DNA of 64,000 bases, from the NCBI GenBank assembly GCA_038501625.1, contig JAZAYU010000087.1:1232001-1296000 (forward strand). The letters run 5' to 3'. Position 1 is the stretch's first letter. Each line of letters opens with the position of its first letter. The notes beneath the pieces were generated by a model, which worked only from the letters and a program-made list of their open reading frames with translations, made no database searches and had not been told where the DNA came from. Both the position numbers and the translations under genes were made by a program. This stretch comes from Corbicula japonica (lineage: Eukaryota; Mollusca; Bivalvia; Venerida; Cyrenidae). Shown here in pieces: positions 10,691-19,000 of the stretch.

Positions 10691-11385
10691 TGGATGAAAT
10701 CAATGTCAACGTTGGCATTTAATGTCAGCCGAGGATTTATGTGTCAAAATTGACATCCAATGTCGGAAGAGGATGAATATCAGTGTCAAAGTTGACATCC
10801 AATGTCAGCCGAGGATGAACGTGTCAAAGTTGACATCCCATGTCGCCAGAGGATGAAAATCAGTGTCAAAGTTGACATCCAATGTCAGCCGAGGATGAAT
10901 GTGTCTAAGTTGACATCCAATGTCGCCAGAGGATGACAATTAGTGTCAAAGTTGACATCCAATGTCGGAGGAGGATATAAATTAGTGTCAAAGTTGACAT
11001 CCAATGCCGACAGAGGATGAAAATTAGTGTCAAAGTTGACATCCAATGTCAGCCGAGGACGAATGTGTCAAAGTTGACATCAAATGTCAACAGAAGGTGA
11101 CAATAAGTGCCAACGTTGACATCCAATGTCAGCAGAGGATGAATGTGTCAAAGTTAACATCCAATGTCAGCAGATGACAATCCGTGTGAACGTTGACACT
11201 CCAATGTCGGCAGAGGATAAAATCGGTGTCACAGTTTGCATTTAATATCAGCAGAGGATCAAAATAAGTGTCAAAATAGACAATTCAACGTACCCTGAAT
11301 AGGAAAATCAGTTTCAACGTTGACATCCCATGTCAGCAGAGGATAAATTGGATTTAAATCAGTGTCAAAGTTGACATTTCTTATC
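10690..11385. repeat. 37-42 bp tandem array with inverted core, about 17 units
   Basis: The unit is 'gtgtcaaagttgacatccaa', then 'tgtc(a/g)(g/c)c(c/a)gaggatgaa', with or without 'aatca'. Each unit carries the inverted half-sites TGTCAA and TTGACA with a 2-base spacer. Units drift toward the right end ('gtcacagtttgcatttaata', 'gtcaaaatagacaattcaac'). Confidence 0.9.
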
Positions 11386-11778
11386 ATATGACTATGAAAA
11401 TCAGTCATATAATTTTAGGAACATGGGGCTTGATCTTTACAAGAAAACATTATCATAACATTATCGTAACGTTAATTCCGTTGTGACCGCCGGTGAGATA
11501 AATTTAGGAGTATTATCTCGTGATCCCATCTCAAGAAATATTGGTTATCGAAGCATTTCAATAGAGAAAAGCGTGGGTATTGGTAGCCGAAGTTATTTTT
11601 TGAACGCTTCTGAACTCAATTTTTAGTTTCGTCTTTCTTTGCCAATTCTGTTTTCTGAACCTACTTATTTATGTGAGCATCTGTATCAAATTGTAATAGA
11701 AATAAGACTGCGTTTCATTCTAAATATTTCAATACACTATTTTTCAATTCAGATAAAAATGGTTGTATATAAGTGTCT

Positions 11779-11881
11779 AAGGTTATAAAACTGAGCATGG
11801 AAACCAGTCTCAAATCCGAAGCATCAGCCAATCAGATGCTTGAGATTTGAGACTGGTTTCCATGCTCAGTTTTATAACCTT
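11779..11881. mobile_element. Snap-back palindromic MITE (foldback family 1, second copy)
   Basis: Arms 'aaggttataaaactgagcat' and 'atgctcagttttataacctt' extend 47 bp inwards to a 9-base loop (agccaatca), with one or two mismatches. It shares its inner arm with the element at 3601-3752. Confidence 0.85.
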
Positions 11882-12430
11882 CAGCCCTGATTTCCAGAAA
11901 GACGATTCGTTTGCGTTATAGTCTAAGGGTTGGCACATTGTAACTTCCAGCATTCTGACAAAAATCCCAAATAGGGGTTCAGGCAATTCATCTGAGCCAC
12001 CTGTGGATGCGCCCCTGAATAAATATTATCTGAAAGCTTACAGCAAAAATGCTTGTTTCTTTCAACATCTTTCTAGACATTTATTTCTTATTTAGAGAAA
12101 ATTGTGTACATAAGCTATGAAGCAATGAGCTATTCAAAGACTTTGCAAGCTGCATAACTTGCATTTTCTCAGAAAAAAAAACGTTTCCATCTTACTGATA
12201 AAGGAAAATAGTAATTAAGTTAACTAACTACTGGGCAAAATTGCACGATAAATATAAGCAGCCTCTGGTTAATACACTCTAAATAATCATTGAGTAGCTT
12301 TTGCTGGTGTGAAGAGGCCTTTAAATTGGCAAATTATTCTTTATTGCAGAACGATTACATGCATCTTAGATTTTGCTTTGTTTATTTTGCTATCATTGGG
12401 CTACATGGTCCCACGTGCATAACTTTAGTA
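11882..12430. other. Non-coding spacer
   Basis: AT-rich, no gene. A snippet near 11960-12010 (ttcaggcaattcatctgagc ... gatgcgcccctg) looks like a repeat fragment. Confidence 0.4.
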
Positions 12431-12435
12431 GCTAT

Positions 12436-12525
12436 GAAATAGATGAAAAATGAACACTGAAAGCCACCGAACACGACAAAAATGAAAATATTGCAGCCTC
12501 GGTATGATTGATCCTGTGGCATGAA
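12436..12525 (-). mobile_element. Family A terminal fragment
   Basis: Reads 'aaatagatgaaaaatgaaca', 'gaaagccaccgaacacgaca' and 'aatattgcagcctcgg', the minus-strand end of family A, then stops. Confidence 0.65.
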
Positions 12526-12539
12526 TTTCATAATTTAAA

Positions 12540-12720
12540 TTGAAGCATGCCTATCAGGAATAGCCACATTCAGAAAACACAGCCTCCCCAAACAGCCAAA
12601 AAAGCAGAGAGAAAGGAGGGAATAAGGAGGGTTTATAATATGAACGAGGCAAAATAAGACACTACACACAATTAACAAAATAGAGAACCCGAGGGATGAC
12701 TGCATTAGGAAACTGTCACG
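12540..12720 (+). mobile_element. Family B dispersed element (single-copy relative of the 64-bp satellite)
   Basis: 'gcctatcaggaatagccaca', 'ttcagaaaacacagcctccc', 'cagccaaaaaagcagag', then 'agagaacccgagggatgac'. The same order is seen at 32968-33265 and, inverted, at 47935-48140. The first 70 bases correspond to one satellite unit with an extra 'gccacattc'. Confidence 0.75.
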
Positions 12721-12734
12721 TTCTCCACTTTTGA

Positions 12735-13305
12735 TCAAATAGATGAAAAGGGAACTTTGAAATCCCCCATATGGTTTTGGAAATAAAGCATGGACAAAAT
12801 TTCATATAGAAGTTAGGGTTAGGGTTAGTTAAAAATGAAACGGCCCATAACTTGGCCAAAAATAATTCGAGCGGAAATTCCTGACGATATGCACAGCAAG
12901 GCTTGGTGACAAACACTCCTGTGAAGTTTTAAAGAAATCCCTCAAGCGGTTTTGAAGATAAAGCACGGACAAGATTTTGATATAGAAGTTAGGGTTAGTG
13001 ACCTAGTTAAAGACCTTAATGTTAGTTTTAGGGTTTAGGGTTAGGGTTAGGATTAAAGACCTTAGGGTTAGGGTTAGTTTAAAAATGAAAGGGCCCTTAA
13101 CTCGGCAAAAAAAATCCGAGCAGAAATTCCCGACGATATGCACAACTAAGTTTGGTGACAAACACTCCTGTGAAGTTTCAATGAAATCCCTCAAGCGGTT
13201 TCGAAGAAGAAGCGAGGACAAGATTTTGCGTTACATTTTGGACGGACGGACGGTGCGATTACTATATGCCTCCCTTCCGAGGCATAAGAACAGTGTTATC
13301 ACGAG
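12735..13305. repeat. Three tandem units of a dispersed repeat with TTAGGG tracts between them
   Basis: Homologous units share 'ccatatggttttggaaataa' or 'tcaagcggttttgaagataa' or 'tcaagcggtttcgaagaaga', and 'cgacgatatgcacaac' and 'gtgacaaacactcctgtgaa'. The last ends in 'ttttggacggacggacggtg' and 'tatgcctcccttccgaggca'. TTAGGG runs lie at 12812-12828, 12988-12997, 13027-13050 and 13071-13088. The type is familiar from bivalve genomes. Confidence 0.75.
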
Positions 13306-15390
13306 GTCCCAGACTAAAAGTTGACTCTTAAGCTATGCTCAGCGTACTTCATTTTAACACAAGTCGTATTTGTTTAGATCTATGTTATGTAACGTTAAGT
13401 TTGTCTCGCAAAGCCCCAAACAGTTTTACTTCCTCAAAGTTTGGTAACACGGATGTATTTGTAAAGGTTTTGTTTTCATCACGGGGGTTATTTATTCACT
13501 TGTTTAAATAATGTCAAGTGCCTATGTATTTGTATTTTGGTCTGTTATCAACTGTGCATTTTCTTTCTGTTTATTTTGTAACATTATACATGTACGTTTG
13601 TATCATGATATGTTATTTGTAAACTGGTCTACGCATGAGCAGAATTACGACCAAGTCGTTCAGACACTATATTATTGAACATGATTCAATAAGTTTATGA
13701 GTTTAATGAAGGATTGCAAAAGGTAATGACGAAAACTACTGTAAGTATCTTTATCATATATACATTTAAACATATTTTAAACTAAGTTAAAAATCTAAAT
13801 TATTTTTATAAGATAAATTTTTACGAAAATAGACAACAAACACCGTTACCCCTAGTAACCACCTAGTTACCACCTCTCAGATTGTAAAATTAAGTTATAT
13901 CGTTATTTTATTTTAAATTATATATTAACATAAGTTAATATGATTATGCAAGTTATATGTGAAATATCATCAAATATCATAGCTTTTTGAAATCGAAACA
14001 AGTAATTTATCTTCCTTTTGTGTTTATAAAATATGAAGTATGGTATGTGGGTTAAGGCGATTGGTTAAAATCATAAAGCGGAAGCTTGAAGTTTTACAAT
14101 ACGAGTACCAATCTCCTTCGTAGAGTTGTCTTCCTTACACTCACTTTACATCTCTGCAAAAGGCTTAATGTCCAGATTTTTTTACCAAACTCGACAGCCT
14201 TATTTTATACAGTTATAATTATGAATTTGAAAGCTTGAGATAAAACAAATAACAGAAATCTTCACTATCTTTCATTAAAACCGAAGAAACCCAAGCTATT
14301 GTAAATGTAATTGGTGAACTATTTCTTTGAGTAAAATTAAAAGTAGTTGAAAGTAGTCCCAGCCAATAACAGAGGTGAAAGTAATGAGCCGATTATGTAA
14401 GAGAGTGTACGAGTACAATACGAAATATAATGCACTATTGTGTGGTCTAGCAGTCATTGATCTAAATAAGATCTTGCATACTTATAGTTATTGTTTAAAT
14501 GCCTTTGTTTATATTTTGTTGGTTTTGAGTAAAATGAAACATTTCGGGAAATCGAGTAATTCACGACCTAAGCAGCGGAGCAGTTCTCAATTACAATGAA
14601 ATGTGTATAATGTGCACTAAACTTTGTACTACAAAGTCTTGTGAAATAAAAGTTATACAACACATAGTGTTTTAAAATACTTTGATAAATGTGTATCTGG
14701 AATAGCCACCTCTGAGTTTATCTACTTAAATTTTCTGTCGAGTCAAAAACGTTCGATTTATGTGGGAAATATTTCCTTTTTTATAGAAGACATAAAATAT
14801 GGAGCAGACTTTGTTGAATAAGATTTATGAGGAAAGATGCATTTCAGTATTACAACAATTTCTTAAATAATGAAACGAATGCTTGACAACATAAAATAAA
14901 CAAAATTCAAATGTACATAGTTTCCTCGAACTCTAAAATTGAAAACGAAAGTAGAAAACTAAATTTGTGGACATAATAACTCCTTTAGATCAACTGATAT
15001 TCAGTATACGAGTACATACGTATGTGCATTTGTTGCCATTATCACTCATGTAGACCAATGGCTGTTTTAAATACGCACTATCCTGCTTATTAAAAATGCG
15101 TGTGAGTTTATTTGAAAAAGTGTAAATGTATCATATTAATTGAAACAAAAACATAGATATGGTCTTGCTGATGCATGTCGCCCTGTACATAGATTCAGTT
15201 AAACAGGTTCCAATAAATTATCGAGTACATAATGAATCGATAATGAAAAGTTGATGGCATCCGTCTCAAAAATCTTGATCATTTACCGCTGGTGAAAGGA
15301 TGTGATTAACACTAGTCCGCTTTTTGATATGACTCTCATATGACTGTAATATTTGGGAAAAAAAAATTCAGTTTACTTTTACTATTGTAG
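13306..15390. other. AT-rich region upstream of the NLR-like gene
   Basis: No recognisable coding exon apart from the possible untranslated exon ending at 13740. An AATAAA at about 14646 follows a short open frame (14375-14599) that has no family resemblance. No promoter motif is convincing. Confidence 0.4.
13620..13740 (+). other. Possible 5' UTR exon of the NLR-like gene
   Basis: A strong donor, ACT|GTAAGT, lies at 13740/13741, upstream of the unused acceptor at 15390 (actattgtag). Joining the two would place the ATG at 15447 as the main start, with only short upstream reading frames before it. The reading frames in the putative exon do not continue in phase into the coding exon, so it would be untranslated. 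The transcription start is not identifiable; the left boundary given is nominal. Confidence 0.2.
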
Positions 15391-15446
15391 AACCTTATCT
15401 GAAGATACCCATCCGACGTCAACTTAATGACTTCCTACCAAATGAA

Positions 15447-16013
15447 ATGGCTGTTGCGCTAGAACCAACCCTGACTAGTAAATCATTTCACAATTGGCTT
15501 AAAGGGGCCCTTGCAGTACGTTTTACTAAGGAAGGTTTGGAAGGTTTAGTAATCACAGAAATTTCACATTGCAAGAACATCCTGTTGCAAGGCGTTTGGA
15601 CGTCTCTTGGAATACCACAGGGAACTGTTTGTGGTTCATGTACCACAGCTAATTTATTAACATGCCCAACTCAAGGCTACTGCAAGGCAAGACGCTGCAA
15701 CCTCCACGATTCCTTAGTTCCAGACAAAAGACCAGGACAGCCATGTCCAAACAGAATATGCGACGCTTTAAGAGATAGCATACGACGTGAACATAGGTTT
15801 AATGGGCCTTCTTGGAAAAACACAGATGCACGAAGATGGTGTTCAGATGCCTATGAAATTGCTAAATGCTTTTTACCACCAGATGGATATGCTGGCATTA
15901 AACGTCTAGCAGAAACGGATTTCAATGGCATAGTCTCAGTCATCATTAACAATAGGCGGTTTCAATCACTGTTCACTGCTCAACTAAATCTACCTTCAAA
16001 CATATGCACAAAG
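15447..16013 (+). CDS. Exon 1 of NLR-like gene: CXorf38/DUF4559-like domain
   Basis: Encodes aa 1-189. The pattern FHNWLKGALAVRF, then a Cys-rich stretch (CGSC, CPNRIC, followed by R-x2-I-x3-H), then RRWCSDAYEIAKCFLPP matches the order of conserved blocks in vertebrate CXorf38: N-W-[VL]-K, C-x2-C-x6-I-x2-H-H, and W-x2-D-A-[WY]-E-[VI]-A-K-x-F-[ML]-P. I recognise this from memory and did not align it. The Cys/His spacing suggests a metal-binding site, which is inference. The donor is AAG|GTATTG at 16013/16014 in phase 0. The reading frame also stays open upstream to 15391, directly after a pyrimidine-rich stretch ending in AG. Confidence 0.82.
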
Positions 16014-19000
16014 GTATTGAACATTAATTCCTAATAAATAAATTTGCATGGACCCCAATTGTAGCACACATATTTAAAACTCTGCAGCAAATATTATCTC
16101 AATCATATATTGTATGAGAATAAGAATTTTATTTTAAATAAATGCAAGCGACGTGTATTTTAAACATTAGTCACTAATTGCAAAAATTCATTACCAAGCG
16201 ACTCTACATCAAATATGTCTTCTACGAAAATTTGCGTTTTATTTCCAATAAATGCAAGGAATATAATGTAATTTGAATGTTTGTTTGGTCTTTTTAGGCA
16301 CGAGAGATCGGTCGCGCAGTGAGGCACTCACCAGAATTTTCAATGTCTGACACTGAACTCATCAACTGCATAGATGATTTAACAAACCTGCTAACCGATT
16401 CGGGATACCTTGCCGCAGATGCTAAAGCTCAGAAAGCAGTTCAAAAATTGAATCTAGTAAGCACGAAAAGAACACTTATTTTTCGTAAGCATCAAGTCGT
16501 TTGTGGTTAAGGAAAAGTGTGAACACCACTTTCCTTTACATTGATTTCATTACCACTACATACCATTACATTAAGTCAAGTGAAAGAGGCGTATTATTTC
16601 TGTATTGTCGAGTGAAATGAAGGTACATTGTAAAAATGTCAATAAATATATATCGTAATGGAATCCTAAAAGGAAGAAACATTCATAATGCCGTCTATTC
16701 TGGATTTTTCTTTGTTTAAATTGCAGTTTCAAAATGATTTGCGAACAGTTTACTTGAAGTCCTTTGATTTAAATTATTTTAAATTGGTTACAATACATGG
16801 TTCTTCCATTACTAAACAAGTTAAATGGTTTTTACTACTGACTTTGTCTGCTGGACTATTAAAATATTTGAATATTTTAGCAGTTCAGTACAAGTCATGC
16901 TTCATAAAAGTAGCTGATACGGTATTTTCTATTGAAAGTAGTTTTCAATATTGAATTTGAAGCAGTTTTGCAATGAAATCTGAAAAACAACAACATAGAA
17001 AAATTTTTCATATGGATATTTGACCTCACGTCAAAGAAAAATTATTAACTTCAGTTACTTCTATGAATAATAAATAATGATTTTATTTTGACAGCTGCGA
17101 ACCAACAAACTCACAATTCATGCCAACGACATCACTGAAATCCTGGACGATTATTTCACGAAGTCTATTTCACAGAAACGATGTGAACTAGTACAAGAAA
17201 TGGAAGTCATACGCCTGAAAAATATTGACTCTTTAGGAGAAGAATGTAAACAAATTTGCGAAGATACAAAAACGGATAAAGAAAGTATGCAGAAGGCAAT
17301 TGAAACAAAATGTAATACTATATTTCAAAAGCTTGAAACAAAAGAGCATGATGTTATTCAAAGCATAGAGAGCAAAAGTATAGTGGCGTTGAGAAAGCTC
17401 GAAGAAGATCGAAATAATGCATTATATGACGTGAATCAGCAACACCAGCAAATCATTAAAGAACGTACAGCAATATTGAACTTCGTGGCAGCACATTTAG
17501 CAAAGGTCCATGCAGAATCCATTAACGGTATACAGATGATTATGACTGCACAATTAACTGCATTGACAGAAATCAAGTTGCAAGCCAAATCCGAGGCAAA
17601 AAAATTAGCTATTAGAAGCAGAGCAGATCTATGCAGTACCAGAATCGGACAAACAACTGACTTGGGTAAAAATTAACACTATCCTTAATTAAAGTTATAT
17701 CTATTTATCGAAATCAATGTTCTGAGAGCTAAAGGAAGGTAAAAAAAAAATAAAAATGTAACGCCCAGAGTTAATTTTCTTGGTGTCGGTGCGAGTTCGC
17801 TCCCAGCTATGGCACTATCATTTGGTATATTTTTTTAAAGACAGAAGAATATATAACGGAACAAAGGTACGATCTACATAATTAAAAGCACGATGACTCC
17901 AGTATACAAAATGCATAGGCACGTAACGTTGATAAAAACTAAGTAGTTCAAATTGAAATCTGAAGACCATTGATTCAATTCAATTTCCTTGGTTCTCGTT
18001 GTATTCTGTAACCAATGTTTCCTCATTCATTTTCTTTTATTCTGAAATGACTTCATGTTGATTCCTTACTATTTTAATTAATTACTGGTAATAAATAAAA
18101 CGAATTACCTGAGTAATTGACTATCAGAAAAGTAAAAAAAGCTAAGCGAAAAAGGACAATGCCACAAATAAAATAAATCAAATGTTATATGATAGGCATG
18201 AGATATTTTGCAGATTTTCAAATCCGACATTTTCAACAAAAGTGAGGAAATATTCCTGCAATATTTATATGCATTTAATTCCTTGAAAACCTACGTTTCA
18301 AATTAAACTATTACTTCACAGATTATTTTAGATCTTTACAGATATACATATTGCATTTAAGTTATTTTGTTTGTCTTTTTCAGATTTCAAAAACGAACTT
18401 GTGAAATTTTACAGAGAAAACTGCCAGACATTGCCCATATCTCCACTTATAAACGACACCGATGTTCCACTACTAGAGTTATATGTTCAGCCTCAAATGG
18501 AAGCCGTTGATCTTCAGCAACGACTGCGAAGCTGTAAAGCGATATCGTCAAAAACAACAGTGAAGAATTATAAGCAGTTGTTATTCCGCAATGAATGCAA
18601 CCCGTATAAGAACATTTATATAACAGCAAATGCCGGAGAAGGCAAAACGTCATTTAGCAAGTATCTCTGCTTGATATGGTGCCAGGCACATAAACCTTTG
18701 CAAGGTCATTCAGAAAAGTTTGAACAACACAACATTGAAGCAATAAAATATTTTGAATTTGTATTTTTAATTTCACTCAGAGACGTGAATAGGTCCCTTT
18801 GTGATGTTGACGACTTTCTTTTAAATTTCGTAAAAAACCACTTTCCAGACCTAACCAGACATAGTGAACTTGTAGAAAACATTCTCAGAAACAACAACTG
18901 CCTAGTTGTTCTTGATGGACTTGATGAATGGAAACATCCTGAAGAGTGTCCAATACCACGTGTCGACTATGACATTCCACACGCAAAATGTTGGCAAAAA

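Noticed and set aside
14375..14599. Possible small gene upstream of the NLR-like gene
   Set aside because: Non-ATG start in the frame, no family resemblance; the AATAAA after it is expected often in such AT-rich DNA.
15391..15446. Extension of the NLR-like coding sequence to the acceptor at 15390
   Set aside because: The frame is open for 18 codons, but the ATG at 15447 has a good context and fits the N-terminus length remembered for CXorf38; an upstream coding exon with matching phase was not found. Kept as an alternative only.
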